Below, piece by piece: positions 49,159 to 58,648 of a stretch of 64,000 nt of DNA (the first letter of the stretch is position 1; every line of letters begins with the position of its first letter). A model generated the notes under the pieces. That model saw only the letters and a program-made list of their open reading frames with translations. It was not told where the DNA came from and did no database searches. The translations under genes were made by a program, and so were the position numbers. The DNA comes from Tomitella biformata AHU 1821. Lineage in GTDB: Bacteria > Actinomycetota > Actinomycetes > Mycobacteriales > Mycobacteriaceae. The DNA lies in contig NZ_BAVQ01000072.1 in assembly GCF_000524475.1 (NCBI RefSeq), positions 1-64,000 of the forward strand, given 5' to 3'.

Positions 49159-50862
49159 CTAGCCGCAGACGGCCCCCACCGACGCGGACTGCACCAGCTT
49201 CACGTACTTGGCCAGCACACCGCGGGTGTAGCGCGGGGGCAGCGGCTCCCAGCCCTCGCGCCGGGCCGCCAGTTCGGCCTCGTCGACGATGAGGTCCAGC
49301 GTCCCGCGGGAGACATCCAGCTCGATGCGGTCGCCGTCGCGGATGAACGCGATCGGCCCGGCGTCCACAGACTCGGGCGCGATGTGGCCGACGCACAGTC
49401 CGGTGGTGCCGCCGGAGAAGCGCCCATCGGTGAGCAGCAGGACGGTCTTGCCCAGCCCCGCGCCTTTGATGGCGGCGGTGATGGCGAGCATCTCGCGCAT
49501 GCCGGGCCCGCCCTTGGGCCCCTCGTAGCGGATGACGACGACGTCGCCCGCGGTGATGGTGCCGTCCTCGAGGGCATCGAGGGCGGCGCGCTCGCGGTCG
49601 AAGACGCGGGCGGTGCCGGCGAACACGGAGTCGTCGAAGCCAGCGGACTTGACGACTGCGCCGTCCGGGGCCAGGGAGCCCTTGAGGATGGTGATGCCGC
49701 CGGTCGGGTGGATGGGGGAGTCCATCGCGCGCAGCACCGCGCCGTCCGGGTCCGGCGGGTTGATCTCGGCGAGGTTCTCGGCGAGCGTCTTGCCAGTGAC
49801 GGTGAGGCAGTCGCCGTGCATGAGGCCCGCGTCGAGCAGCGCCTTCATGACTACGGGGACACCGCCCTCGCGGTCGACGTCGAGCATCACGTGCTGGCCG
49901 AACGGTTTGACGTCCGCGAGGTGCGGGACCTTCTCGCCGATCCGGGTGAAGTCGTCGAGGGTGAGGTCGACCTCCGCCTCGTGGGCGATGGCAAGCAGGT
50001 GCAGGACCGCGTTGGTGGAGCCGCCGTATGCCATGACCACGGCGATCGCATTCTCGAAGGCCTTCTTCGTCATGATGTCGCGGGCGGTGATGCCAGCCGC
50101 GATGAGTTTGACGACGGCCTCGCCGCTGCGCCGGGCGAAGCCGTCGCGGCGCCGGTCGGAGGCGGGCGGGGCGGCGCTGCCGGGCAGGGACATGCCGAGG
50201 GCCTCGGCGACGCAGGCCATGGTGTTCGCGGTGTACATGCCGCCGCACGCGCCCTCGCCGGGGCAGAAGGTGCGCTCAATTGTGTCGACGTCCTTGCGGC
50301 TCATCAGTCCGCGCGAGCAGGCGCCGACGGCCTCGAACGCGTCGATGATGGTGACCTCGCGCTCGGTGCCGTCCTCCATCTTCGCGATGCCGGGCAGCGT
50401 GGAACCGGCGTACATGAACACGTTGGCCAGGTCCAGGCGGGCGGCCGCCATCAGCATGCCGGGCAGGGACTTGTCACAGCCGGCGAGGAGCACGGAGCCG
50501 TCGAGGCGCTCGGCCTGCATGACGGTCTCGACGCTGTCCGCGATGACCTCGCGGGAGACGAGGGAGAAGTGCATGCCCTCATGGCCCATCGAGATGCCGT
50601 CGGAGACGGAGATGGTGCCGAACTCGAGGGGATAGCCGCCGGCGGCGTGCACGCCGTCCTTGACCGCGGTCGCGAGCCGGTCGAGGGATAGATTGCAGGG
50701 GGTGATCTCGTTCCACGACGAGCCGACGCCGATCTGGGATTTCACCCAATCGGCGTCGCCCATGCCAACGGCCCGGAGCATTCCGCGGGCGGCGGTCTTC
50801 TCCAGGCCGTCGGTGACATCTCGACTGCGCGGCTTAACATCGGCATTGCGCTCTTCGGTCAT
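49159..50862 (-). CDS. ilvD: dihydroxy-acid dehydratase
   Basis: 567 residues; catalyses dehydration of 2,3-dihydroxyisovalerate and its homolog in Ile/Val/Leu synthesis using a [2Fe-2S] cluster. Cys motifs are present: [29 protein letters not shown] and, between them, [10 protein letters not shown]. Alone here, not with ilvB/N/C. No convincing ribosome site before the ATG at 50860-50862. Together with the LeuA-domain attenuator it is the second branched-chain gene in the window, but the two are 35 kb apart. Confidence 0.96.
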   Translation of the reverse strand: MTEERNADVKPRSRDVTDGLEKTAARGMLRAVGMGDADWVKSQIGVGSSWNEITPCNLSLDRLATAVKDGVHAAGGYPLEFGTISVSDGISMGHEGMHFSLVSREVIADSVETVMQAERLDGSVLLAGCDKSLPGMLMAAARLDLANVFMYAGSTLPGIAKMEDGTEREVTIIDAFEAVGACSRGLMSRKDVDTIERTFCPGEGACGGMYTANTMACVAEALGMSLPGSAAPPASDRRRDGFARRSGEAVVKLIAAGITARDIMTKKAFENAIAVVMAYGGSTNAVLHLLAIAHEAEVDLTLDDFTRIGEKVPHLADVKPFGQHVMLDVDREGGVPVVMKALLDAGLMHGDCLTVTGKTLAENLAEINPPDPDGAVLRAMDSPIHPTGGITILKGSLAPDGAVVKSAGFDDSVFAGTARVFDRERAALDALEDGTITAGDVVVIRYEGPKGGPGMREMLAITAAIKGAGLGKTVLLLTDGRFSGGTTGLCVGHIAPESVDAGPIAFIRDGDRIELDVSRGTLDLIVDEAELAARREGWEPLPPRYTRGVLAKYVKLVQSASVGAVCG

Positions 50863-50907
50863 GAGTGGCCCTTTGGCTCGGCGAACGGACTGTTATCCAC
50901 CAGCCAA

Positions 50908-50920
50908 CCCCTAGCAGGGG
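50908..50920 (-). terminator. short hairpin after trxA
   Basis: CCCCTAGCAGGGG (5-bp stem, 3-base loop) 20 bases after the thioredoxin stop codon on the minus strand. Confidence 0.4.
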
Positions 50921-50939
50921 CAATAGAGCAAGACGGAGG

Positions 50940-51299
50940 TCAGGCCTCGGTGGCGAGCTGCTTGCGCACCTCGGCCATATCCAGGCCCTTGACCTGCTCA
51001 ACGAGCTGCTCGAACTGAGTCGGGGGCAGCGCGCCGGCCTGCGAGAACACGAGCACGCCCTCGCGGAAGGCCATCAGCATGGGGATCGAGGAGATGTTGG
51101 CGGCCTGCGCCAGGCCCTGCTCGGCCTCGGTGTCGACCTTGCCGAACACGATGTCCTCGTGCTTGGTGGACGAGGCCTCGAAGGTGGGGGCGAACTGGCG
51201 GCACGGGCCGCACCAGGCCGCCCAGAAGTCGACGAAGACGATGTCGTTCTCGGAGATCGTCTGCTCAAAAGTCGTTGCGGTCAGGTCAACGGTGGCCAT
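50940..51299 (-). CDS. trxA: thioredoxin
   Basis: 119 residues of the thioredoxin fold with the redox motif Cys30-Gly-Pro-Cys33 in FWAAWCGPCRQF and the cis-Pro in SSIPMLM. A disulfide reductase; the long C-terminus (residues 108-119) is a little longer than usual. GGAGCGGCTCC precedes the ATG. The FAD oxidase gene upstream on the same strand ends 105 bases before. Confidence 0.95.
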   Translation of the reverse strand: MATVDLTATTFEQTISENDIVFVDFWAAWCGPCRQFAPTFEASSTKHEDIVFGKVDTEAEQGLAQAANISSIPMLMAFREGVLVFSQAGALPPTQFEQLVEQVKGLDMAEVRKQLATEA

Positions 51300-51404
51300 G
51301 GAGCCGCTCCATTCGGTAGATATTGGGTCAGGTGGCAGCCACGTGGTCAGACGCCGCCCCTCACAAGATCACAACAGATGATGCGCTGCCATCATTCCCC
51401 ACCC

Positions 51405-52772
51405 CTAGAACACAGCGCCCGGATTGAGTAGGTTTCGCGGGTCGAGGGCGTCCTTGATCCGCTGGTTCAGCGCCATCTCGTCCGGCCCGAGGTAGGCGGG
51501 CAGCCAGTCCTTCTTCATCCGGCCGACGCCGTGCTCGCCGGTGATGGTGCCGCCGAGCCCGATGGCCAGCTCCATGACCTCGCCGAATGCCAGGTGGGCG
51601 CGCGCGGCGACGTCGGGGTCGTGGGGGTCGGACACAATCAGCGGGTGGGTGTTGCCGTCCCCGGCGTGCGCGACGACGGCGATGGTGACCCCGCGGCGCT
51701 CCGCGATCTCCGCGATGCCGGTCACCAGCTCCGGCAGGTGCGTCATGGCCACGCCGACATCCTCGAACAGGAGCTCGCCAAGGGCCCCGACGGCGGGGAA
51801 CGCGGCGCGGCGGGCGGCGCAGAACGCCTCGCCCTCCGCGGGGTCGTCGGTGCTGAAGATCTCGGTGGCGCCGTTCGCCTCGCAGGCCGCGACCATCTCC
51901 GCGAGCTCGTGGGAGCAGTGCGCGCCGGCCGCGTCGGACTGCGCGATCAGCATGGCCTCCGCGGTGCGGTCCAGGTCCATTTTCAGGTAGTCGTCGACCG
52001 CGATGATGGAGACCTTGTCCATGAACTCGAGCATCGCGGGCCGCATCGTGGCGGTGATCGCCAGGACCGCGTCGGCCGCCTCCTGCAGGGTGGCGAACGA
52101 CGCGACCATCGTCTGCGCGGGTGGCTGCGCGGGCATCAGCCGCAGCGTGATCTCGGTGACGATGCCGAGCGTGCCCTCGGAGCCGACGAACAGCTTGGTC
52201 AGCGACAGCCCGGCGACGTCCTTGAGCCGCGGCCCGCCCAGGCGCACCAGGGTGCCGTCGGCGAGCACCACGTGCAGGCCCAGCACGTAATCGGTGGTGA
52301 CGCCGTACTTCACACAGCACAGCCCGCCGGCGTTGGTGGCGATGTTGCCTCCGATGGAGCAGATCTCGAACGAGGATGGATCCGGCGGGTACCACAGACC
52401 ATGCTCGGCGACAGCCGCCTTGACCTCGGCGTTGAGCAGGCCGGGCTGCACGACGGCGGTGCGGGTGGCCGGGTCGACCGAGATCGCGCGCATCCTCTCC
52501 AGGCTCAGCACGAGGCCGCCGTCGACGGCGCTGGCGCCGCCGGAAAGACCGGTCCCGGCGCCGCGGGGCACCACCGGCACGCCGTGCTCGTGGGACCAGC
52601 GCATGACGGCCTGGACATCCTCGGTGCAGGTGGCGCGGACGACGGCGAGCGGCTGCCCGGCATCAGGCTGCTTGGCCCAGTCCTGCCGGTAGCCGGCGGT
52701 GACGTCGGGCTCGGTGAGCACGGATTTCGCCGGCAGCGCGGCGATCAGGGAATCGAGGCGGGGGTCGGTCAT
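51405..52772 (-). CDS. FAD-linked oxidase (GlcD/D-lactate dehydrogenase-like)
   Basis: 455 residues. N-terminal PCMH-type FAD-binding domain with VVPRGAGTGLSGGA and ICSIGGNIATNAGG; C-terminal domain with VVAHAGDGNTHPL and TITGEHGVGRMK, motifs of glycolate oxidase GlcD/D-lactate/D-2-hydroxyglutarate dehydrogenases. It oxidises a D-2-hydroxyacid; which one is unknown. ATG with AAGGAG. Monocistronic. Confidence 0.93.
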   Translation of the reverse strand: MTDPRLDSLIAALPAKSVLTEPDVTAGYRQDWAKQPDAGQPLAVVRATCTEDVQAVMRWSHEHGVPVVPRGAGTGLSGGASAVDGGLVLSLERMRAISVDPATRTAVVQPGLLNAEVKAAVAEHGLWYPPDPSSFEICSIGGNIATNAGGLCCVKYGVTTDYVLGLHVVLADGTLVRLGGPRLKDVAGLSLTKLFVGSEGTLGIVTEITLRLMPAQPPAQTMVASFATLQEAADAVLAITATMRPAMLEFMDKVSIIAVDDYLKMDLDRTAEAMLIAQSDAAGAHCSHELAEMVAACEANGATEIFSTDDPAEGEAFCAARRAAFPAVGALGELLFEDVGVAMTHLPELVTGIAEIAERRGVTIAVVAHAGDGNTHPLIVSDPHDPDVAARAHLAFGEVMELAIGLGGTITGEHGVGRMKKDWLPAYLGPDEMALNQRIKDALDPRNLLNPGAVF

Positions 52773-52851
52773 GCCAGCTCCTTGTGTTCTGTGTTGCAGC
52801 TAGAGTGGCAGATCCGTGGCGCCGCGGCGTGAAGTGGGTCACGATGGAGCG

Positions 52852-53907
52852 ATGAGCCCCGCATTGGCGTTCCCCATCCCACCGATGCTGGCGAAGGCTG
52901 CCGAGAAGGTGCCGCCCCAGCCCGACGGCGCCGAGCACGTCTGGTCCTACGAGCCGAAGTGGGACGGTTTCCGCGTCATCATCTTCCGCACCGGCTCGGA
53001 CGTCATCCTCGGCTCGCGCGGCGGCAAGGACCTCGGCCGATATTTCCCAGAGATGCTCGATGCGGCGCGCGCCGAGCTGCCCGACGGCTCCATCGTCGAC
53101 GGCGAGCTGGTGGTGCCGCGCACCGTCGACGGGCACACCCGGCTGGACTGGGAGGCGTTGTCCGCCCGCATCCACCCGGCCGCGAGCCGGGTCACGCTGT
53201 TGGCCGGGCAGGACCCCGCGCAGTTCGTCGCCTTCGACCTGCTCGCGCTCGGCGGGCGCGAGCTGACGGGGGAGCGGTTCCGCGAGCGGCGGCGGCTCCT
53301 GCTGGAGACGGTGGGCGGCGGCCCGACGATCCACGTCACGAACGCGACCGCCGACACGGCCCTGGCCCAGGACTGGTTCGCACGCTTCGAGGGTGCGGGC
53401 CTCGACGGGGTGATCGCCAAGCGTCTCGACTCGGAGTACCTGCCGAACAAGCGGGAGATGGTGAAGGTCAAGCATTCCCGCACCGCGGACTGCGTGCTGA
53501 TGGGCTTCCGGCCGCATAAGAGCAAGAAGGGGATCGGCTCGCTGCTGCTCGGCCTGCACGGGGCGGATGGCGAGCTGATGATGGTCGGCGGAGCCTCCGC
53601 GTTCACCGACGTCCGGCGCGTCGAGCTGCTCGCGGAGCTCGAGCCCCTGCGGGCTGGCGAGGACCAGCTCGGGGAGGCCAGCCGCTGGGCCAAGGCCATC
53701 GACAAGTCCTGGACCCCGCTGCGACCCGAACGGGTGGTGGAGGTGGCATACGACCAGATGGAGGGCTCGCGCTTTCGGCATGCCGCCCGATTCCTGCGCT
53801 GGCGGCCGGACCGCGATCCGGCCTCGTGCGGCTTCGGCCAACTCGAGGTGCCGGCCAAATACGATCTCGCAGATGTGCTCGCGGGAAGGAGCCCCGATGG
53901 CAAGTAA
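52852..53907 (+). CDS. ligC: ATP-dependent DNA ligase (LigC type)
   Basis: 351 residues, resembling M. tuberculosis LigC (Rv3731, 358 residues). The nucleotidyl-transferase motif E-P-K-W-D-G-F-R holds the adenylated Lys36; motifs III-V appear as FVAFDLLALGG, GLDGVIAKRLDSEY and MVKVKHSRTADC. C-terminal OB-fold present. ATG at 52852; a GTG at 52816 is possible. It overlaps the PolD gene by 11 bases, so the two are translated together; repair of strand breaks or ribonucleotide gaps is expected. Confidence 0.93.
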   Translation: MSPALAFPIPPMLAKAAEKVPPQPDGAEHVWSYEPKWDGFRVIIFRTGSDVILGSRGGKDLGRYFPEMLDAARAELPDGSIVDGELVVPRTVDGHTRLDWEALSARIHPAASRVTLLAGQDPAQFVAFDLLALGGRELTGERFRERRRLLLETVGGGPTIHVTNATADTALAQDWFARFEGAGLDGVIAKRLDSEYLPNKREMVKVKHSRTADCVLMGFRPHKSKKGIGSLLLGLHGADGELMMVGGASAFTDVRRVELLAELEPLRAGEDQLGEASRWAKAIDKSWTPLRPERVVEVAYDQMEGSRFRHAARFLRWRPDRDPASCGFGQLEVPAKYDLADVLAGRSPDGK

Positions 53908-54937
53908 AGCCGAGGAGATCGACGTGCAGGGGATCGCGGTGCGCCTGTCGAGCCCCGACAAGATCTACTTCCCACAGCTCGGCGCCGAGGGCGGCACGAA
54001 GCGGCACCTGTTCGAGTACTACCGGGCGGTCGTTGATGGTGTCTCAGGGGGCGGGCCGCTTTTTGACGCGCTGCGGGACCGGCCGGTGTACCTGCAGCGG
54101 TTCCCCGAGGGCATCGAGGGCGAGGAGGTCTATCAAAAGCGCGTCCCGAACCGGCGTCCCGAGCACATCGAGTCCTGCCGGGTCACGTTCCCCTCGGGCC
54201 GCACCGCGGAGGCGCTCAAGGTGACGACGGCCGCCGATATCTGCTGGGCGTCGAACCTGGGGACCATCACGTTCCACCCGCTGCCGGTCCGCTGCCCGGA
54301 CACCGACCGGCCCGACGAGATGCGTATCGACCTGGACCCGCAACCAGGCACCGGCTTCGAGCAGGCCCGCCGCGTGGCGCTCGACCTGCTGGCCCCGCTG
54401 TTGGACGAGCTGGGGCTCACCGGCTATCCGAAGACCTCCGGCGGCCGCGGCATCCATGTGTTCGTGCCGATCGAGCCCACCCAGGAGTTCACGATCGTCC
54501 GCCGCGGCGTCATCGCCCTGGCCCGCGAACTCGAGCGGCGCGCACCCGACGCCGTCACCAGCAAGTGGTGGAAGGAGGAGCGCGGGGAGCGGATCTTCAT
54601 CGACTACAACCAGGCCGCGCGCGATCGCACCATGGCCGCCGCCTACTCGGCCCGGCGCACTCCCATCGCCACCGTCTCGACCCCGGTGACCTGGGCCGAG
54701 CTGGCGGACGTGCATCCGGACGACTGCACCATCGCGACCGTGCCCGGCCTCCTCGCCAAGCGCGGCGACCCCATGGCCGGCATGCACGAGAGCCCCGGCT
54801 CGCTGGCCAAGCTGCTCGAGCTGGCGGACCGGGACCAGGCCGCCGGGCTTGGCGAGATGCCCTACCCGCCGAACTATCCGAAAATGCCGGGCGAGCCGCC
54901 GCGGGTGCCGCCGAGCAAGGCCAAGTCGACGGACTAA
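53897..54937 (+). CDS. LigD-type polymerase/primase domain protein (PolD1-like)
   Basis: 346 residues of the archaeo-eukaryotic primase superfamily, the polymerase domain of LigD as a single protein. Catalytic Asp145-x-Asp147 in RIDLDP, SGGRGIHVFVPI, and a third acidic FIDYNQ motif are present. Expected to fill gaps with dNTPs or NTPs. ATG inside the end of ligC, with AAGGAG; overlap 11 bases. In M. tuberculosis the paralogous Rv3730c lies beside ligC as well. Confidence 0.92.
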   Translation: MASKAEEIDVQGIAVRLSSPDKIYFPQLGAEGGTKRHLFEYYRAVVDGVSGGGPLFDALRDRPVYLQRFPEGIEGEEVYQKRVPNRRPEHIESCRVTFPSGRTAEALKVTTAADICWASNLGTITFHPLPVRCPDTDRPDEMRIDLDPQPGTGFEQARRVALDLLAPLLDELGLTGYPKTSGGRGIHVFVPIEPTQEFTIVRRGVIALARELERRAPDAVTSKWWKEERGERIFIDYNQAARDRTMAAAYSARRTPIATVSTPVTWAELADVHPDDCTIATVPGLLAKRGDPMAGMHESPGSLAKLLELADRDQAAGLGEMPYPPNYPKMPGEPPRVPPSKAKSTD

Positions 54938-54949
54938 GGAGCAACATCC

Positions 54950-56305
54950 ATGCGCCACAAGCTCTTAGCGCCCCCACCCCCGGGCAGCAGTCTCGAGCCG
55001 ATTTACGGGAGCGGGGACCCGGGTCTGGTTGAGCTGCTGCGCACCTTCCACAATCCGCTCGCCATGATCACCAAGCGCCGGGCCCAGTTCGGCGACATCT
55101 CCTACGTCAACGCGTTCGGGCTCAAGTTCGTGACGCCGCTGACCGCGGACGGTGCGGAGGCCGTCGCGATGAACAGGGGCCAGGCCCTCGCGAACGAGCC
55201 GGCGTGGGGGTTCCTCATCGGACCGTTCTTCCACCGCGGCATCCTGCTGATGGACTTCGAGGAGCATCACCACCACCGCCGGATCCTGCAGCAGGCGTTC
55301 ACCGCCCCGCGGCTGAAGGACTACCTGGGCGCCATGCAGCCGCTGATCCGGGACCGCGTCGCTGCGCTGCCCACCGGCGACGGCGTCCGGCTGCTCGTGG
55401 AGTTCAAGAAGCTCACCCTGGACGTGGCGCTCGAGGTGTTCCTCGGCCTGCGGCTGCCGCGCGCGGAGGCGGACCGCGTCAACCACGCCTTCATCGCGTG
55501 CGTGGACGCCGGGATGTCGTTGGTCCGCAAGGACATCCCCGGCTCCAAGTGGGCGCGCGGGCTGGCCGGGCGCCGGGCGCTGGAGGAGTTCTTCCGGGAG
55601 CACCTGCCCGCGAAGCGCGCGCGGCGGACCCCGGACCTGTTCTCGGTGCTGTGCCACGTGGAGTTCGAGGGGCAGGCGTTCGCCGACGAGGACATCGTCA
55701 ACCACATGATCTTCATGCTGATGGCCGCGCATGACACGACCACCATCACCCTGACCACCATGGCGTATTACCTTGCGCGGCACCCGGAGTGGCAGGACCA
55801 GGCGCGCGCCCAGTCACTGGCGATGGCCCCGGGGCTGGGTGATGGCGCGTTGGACTACGACGCGCTGGGGGAGCTCACTGTGCTCGACGCCGTCATGCGC
55901 GAGGCCCTGCGCCTGAACTCGCCGGTGCCGGGCCTGGCGCGCCGGGCGGTGCGGGACACGGAGATCTGCGGCAGCTTCGTGCCGAAGGGGGCCTATGTCA
56001 CCGCGACGCCGATGGCCAGCCACTACGACCCGTCGCTGTGGACGAGCCCGGAGCACTTCGACCCCGACCGCTTCTCGCCGGAGCGCGCAGAGGACAAGCG
56101 GCATCGGTTCGCGTGGATGCCGTTCGGCGGGGGCGTGCACAAGTGCATCGGGATGTACTTCGCCCAGCTCGAGGTCAAGACCGTCATGCACCATCTGCTG
56201 CGCGGCTACGAGTGGTCAGTGCCGGCGGAGTACCGGTGGAAGCTCGACAACACGACGCTGCCGGTGCCGAAGGACCGGCTGCCGGTGACGCTCCGCGCGC
56301 GGTAA
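54950..56305 (+). CDS. cytochrome P450
   Basis: 451 residues. I-helix A-A-H-D-T-T (Asp262-Thr263-Thr264), ExxR pair Glu318/Arg321 in EALRLNS, and the heme-ligand loop FGGGVHKCIGMYFA with Cys399. The first ~30 residues (MRHKLLAPPPPGSSLEPIYGSGDPGL) lack a membrane anchor. The overall motif set resembles CYP51/CYP120-like families acting on sterols or lipids; substrate unknown. AAGGAG before the ATG and only 12 bases after the PolD stop, so it is in the same operon, a combination I would not have predicted. Confidence 0.93.
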   Translation: MRHKLLAPPPPGSSLEPIYGSGDPGLVELLRTFHNPLAMITKRRAQFGDISYVNAFGLKFVTPLTADGAEAVAMNRGQALANEPAWGFLIGPFFHRGILLMDFEEHHHHRRILQQAFTAPRLKDYLGAMQPLIRDRVAALPTGDGVRLLVEFKKLTLDVALEVFLGLRLPRAEADRVNHAFIACVDAGMSLVRKDIPGSKWARGLAGRRALEEFFREHLPAKRARRTPDLFSVLCHVEFEGQAFADEDIVNHMIFMLMAAHDTTTITLTTMAYYLARHPEWQDQARAQSLAMAPGLGDGALDYDALGELTVLDAVMREALRLNSPVPGLARRAVRDTEICGSFVPKGAYVTATPMASHYDPSLWTSPEHFDPDRFSPERAEDKRHRFAWMPFGGGVHKCIGMYFAQLEVKTVMHHLLRGYEWSVPAEYRWKLDNTTLPVPKDRLPVTLRAR

Positions 56306-56384
56306 GTTCGGCGGCCCGCCGCGGCCGTGGTTAAAGTTGAACTCATGCCCACCGTCCGGGGGGACAGCGAGGAAGCATGGTGTT

Positions 56385-57233
56385 ATGAACGACGGTTTCG
56401 AGATGATCGCCCGTGAGCCCGGGGTGGAGCTGGCGGTCAAGCGCTCCGGATCCGGCCCGGCGGTCCTACTGATCGGCGGGTTGGGCATGCCCTCCCTGGT
56501 ATGGGACATCTGTGGGCTGGCGGAGGCGTTGATCGCCGAGGGGTTCAGCGTCATCTCGTACAACGCCCGCGGCATGGCGCCTTCCTCCGCACCCGCGGCG
56601 CCCTACTCGATCGCGGGACTCGCGGAGGACGCGACCGCGATCTTGGACCACTTCGAGGTGGCCGACGCAATCGTCGTCGCGTATTCGATGGGCTGCTACA
56701 TCGCCCAAACGCTGCTGCGCGAGAGCCCTGAGCGGGTGCGGGCAACGGTCCTGTTCGCGGGGCTGCAGCCGACGCCGTTCAACAGCATCGTCGGCGAGAT
56801 GGAGCTGGGGCTGATCGAGAAGTACGGCGAGGTGCCCCACGAGGTGCTGGTCTTCGAGCAGCTGGTCACCACGCTGCACCCGGCGATGCTGCAGGACCCG
56901 GTGATGGTGCAGAACTGGCGAGATCTGCTGGCGGCGGGCAGTGGCGGCTGGGCGGGGCCGGAGGGCTTCAAGGGCCAGCTGGCCGCGTCGCAGGAGTGGC
57001 TCGGCGCGGGCGAGCCGATGCCGGAGCGGCTGGCTGAGATCGCGGTGCCGACTCTGGTCCTGGCTTTCGAGCACGACCTGTTCTTCCCACCGGCCCAGTC
57101 CGAGGCGACCGCGCGGCTGATCCCGCAGGCGGAGTTCGCGCAGATCGACGGCGTCGGGCACGGCGGTCTGTTCACCGGCCCCGGAGACAGCGTGGCGAGG
57201 ATCGCGAAATTCTGCGTGGAGCAGGGCAAATAG
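56385..57233 (+). CDS. alpha/beta hydrolase
   Basis: 282 residues. HG-type oxyanion loop LLIGGLGMPSLVW, nucleophile Ser in VVAYSMGCY (G replaced by A in the elbow), Asp in LAFEHDLFFPP and His in GVGHGGLF. It resembles actinobacterial hydrolases of uncertain substrate, often beside lipid or steroid genes. Sits 80 bases after the P450; co-transcription is possible. Convergent with the ATP-grasp gene across a terminator. Confidence 0.88.
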   Translation: MNDGFEMIAREPGVELAVKRSGSGPAVLLIGGLGMPSLVWDICGLAEALIAEGFSVISYNARGMAPSSAPAAPYSIAGLAEDATAILDHFEVADAIVVAYSMGCYIAQTLLRESPERVRATVLFAGLQPTPFNSIVGEMELGLIEKYGEVPHEVLVFEQLVTTLHPAMLQDPVMVQNWRDLLAAGSGGWAGPEGFKGQLAASQEWLGAGEPMPERLAEIAVPTLVLAFEHDLFFPPAQSEATARLIPQAEFAQIDGVGHGGLFTGPGDSVARIAKFCVEQGK

Positions 57234-57235
57234 CG

Positions 57236-57273
57236 AACCGGCAGCGTGCGGACAGATCCGCGCGCTGCCGGTT
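57236..57273. terminator. 11-bp hairpin terminator
   Basis: AACCGGCAGCG (57236-57246) and CGCTGCCGGTT (57263-57273) with an inner CGG/CCG pair, between the converging hydrolase and ATP-grasp genes. Confidence 0.65.
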
Positions 57274-57302
57274 GAGCTGGCCTGGACAGTCGGCCGAGTC
57301 CC

Positions 57303-58484
57303 CTACTTGGGGAGGGGGTGGCCGTCCCACTCGTGGTCGTGCATGAACGCCTCGGGGATGCCCACCTTGTAGCGGACGGCCTCGCGGAGGATGCTCACCA
57401 TCGCCAGCGGCATCGCGAAGGCCGGCTTCAGATCGTTGCGCTGGGTGATGACCTCGTCGGTGCGCAGCACATCGCGGATGAACTCGCGCATCGTGTGGCC
57501 GCCCCGCGCCGACTTCCGCCAGCCGTACATGAGCATGCCTGGACCGACCATCTTGCGCACCCCGGGATTGGGGGTGACCACGGTGTCATTGGTGCCGAAG
57601 AACGCGCGGTCGATCTGGTTGTTGGCCTCGAAGAGCATGATTCCGCTGGTGGCGCGCGGGTTGCACTCGATGGTCAGGAGGCGGCCGTCCGGCACGTCGA
57701 TGAAGTCGAAGCCGATCTGGCCGGTGAAGTTGATCGCCTTCACGCGGTCGCGGACCCACTGCGCGATGGCCTCGTGCTCCACATGCGCGTAGTCCAAGCA
57801 GGAGTGGCCATCGATGGCGTAGTTCACCGGATAGAGGGTGTGGGCGAGCACTTCGCCATTGCGGCAGATCGAGTACGAGCAGTAGTTCTTGCCCTTGATC
57901 CACTCCTGCGCGATCCACGGGTTGCCGGGATCGAAGGTCACGTCCGGGAGGTTGCCAGGGTAGACCTTGTGGACGTCCTGCGACCCGCGGGAGTAACACT
58001 GCTTCAGCGCGAACGGCACCGTGAAGTCCAGGGCCTCGAGCTCCTCCTGGCTGCTGACCCGGGCAAACTTCATGGTGTCCACACCGAGGGAGTCGAGCAG
58101 CACCTGGAACTCATACTTGTTGTGCAGCCGGACTTCGGACTCGAAGTCGGAGAGGAACAATTGGCAGCTGTCCGGGAAGAGGTCCGGGTAGCGGCGCACC
58201 ACCTGGGCGAGGATGTCCGTCTCCTCATGGACGGTGATCACTAGGTCGATGTGCTGCTCACGCACGATGCGGGCGATGTCGCGGGCCCACTCGACGGGCT
58301 CAAACTTCGGCCGTGCCACCCGGAACGCCTTCGTCACCGAGTTGGAGTAGCGCGAGATGGGGAAGCGCACTGAGTCCGCGACAAACACGGTGTGGCCGCC
58401 GGCTCCCATCAACCTGGCAATGTCTAGAGTTAGGAAAGACCTGCCAAAGGTGATGAGAATGTTTTTCCCACCTTGGTTGGACAT
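57303..58484 (-). CDS. ATP-grasp family enzyme
   Basis: 393 residues. N-terminal pre-grasp fold (ILITFGRSFLTLDIARLMGAGGHTVFVADS), then the ATP-grasp core: FALKQCYSRGSQ, WIAQEWIKGK, and the metal-binding G-F-D-F-I-D ... ECNPRATSGI. Such enzymes ligate a carboxylate to an amine or thiol through an acyl-phosphate. No known substrate; relatives are in Nocardia/Gordonia-type genomes. CGGAGG five bases before the ATG. It is divergent from an EamA-type transporter gene across an AT-rich spacer. Confidence 0.88.
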   Translation of the reverse strand: MSNQGGKNILITFGRSFLTLDIARLMGAGGHTVFVADSVRFPISRYSNSVTKAFRVARPKFEPVEWARDIARIVREQHIDLVITVHEETDILAQVVRRYPDLFPDSCQLFLSDFESEVRLHNKYEFQVLLDSLGVDTMKFARVSSQEELEALDFTVPFALKQCYSRGSQDVHKVYPGNLPDVTFDPGNPWIAQEWIKGKNYCSYSICRNGEVLAHTLYPVNYAIDGHSCLDYAHVEHEAIAQWVRDRVKAINFTGQIGFDFIDVPDGRLLTIECNPRATSGIMLFEANNQIDRAFFGTNDTVVTPNPGVRKMVGPGMLMYGWRKSARGGHTMREFIRDVLRTDEVITQRNDLKPAFAMPLAMVSILREAVRYKVGIPEAFMHDHEWDGHPLPK

Positions 58485-58500
58485 CTGACCTCCGAGTTGA

Positions 58501-58511
58501 CTAATTATTAG
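58501..58511. promoter_or_regulatory. palindrome in the ATP-grasp/EamA divergent promoter
   Basis: CTAAT-T-ATTAG; a second element TTGGCATGCTAA follows at 58520-58531 (10 of 12 symmetric). The 164-bp spacer is much more AT-rich than the surroundings. Both look like regulator sites. Confidence 0.45.
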
Positions 58512-58648
58512 ATGATGATTGGCATGCTAACGGACCTGCCATGATCTGAGACATATTATTTGCTCTGAGCACGGCCTGATTCGCGGACCCGTCAAGTGTT
58601 CATTACTCTGATGGCTTTGACAAAATTCATTAGGAAAGGGGTGGGCGC

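Noticed and set aside
51378-51395. ATGATG-CATCAT hairpin after the FAD oxidase gene
   Set aside because: It is a possible weak terminator but only 6 bp, AT-rich and without T-run; not strong enough to list as a feature.
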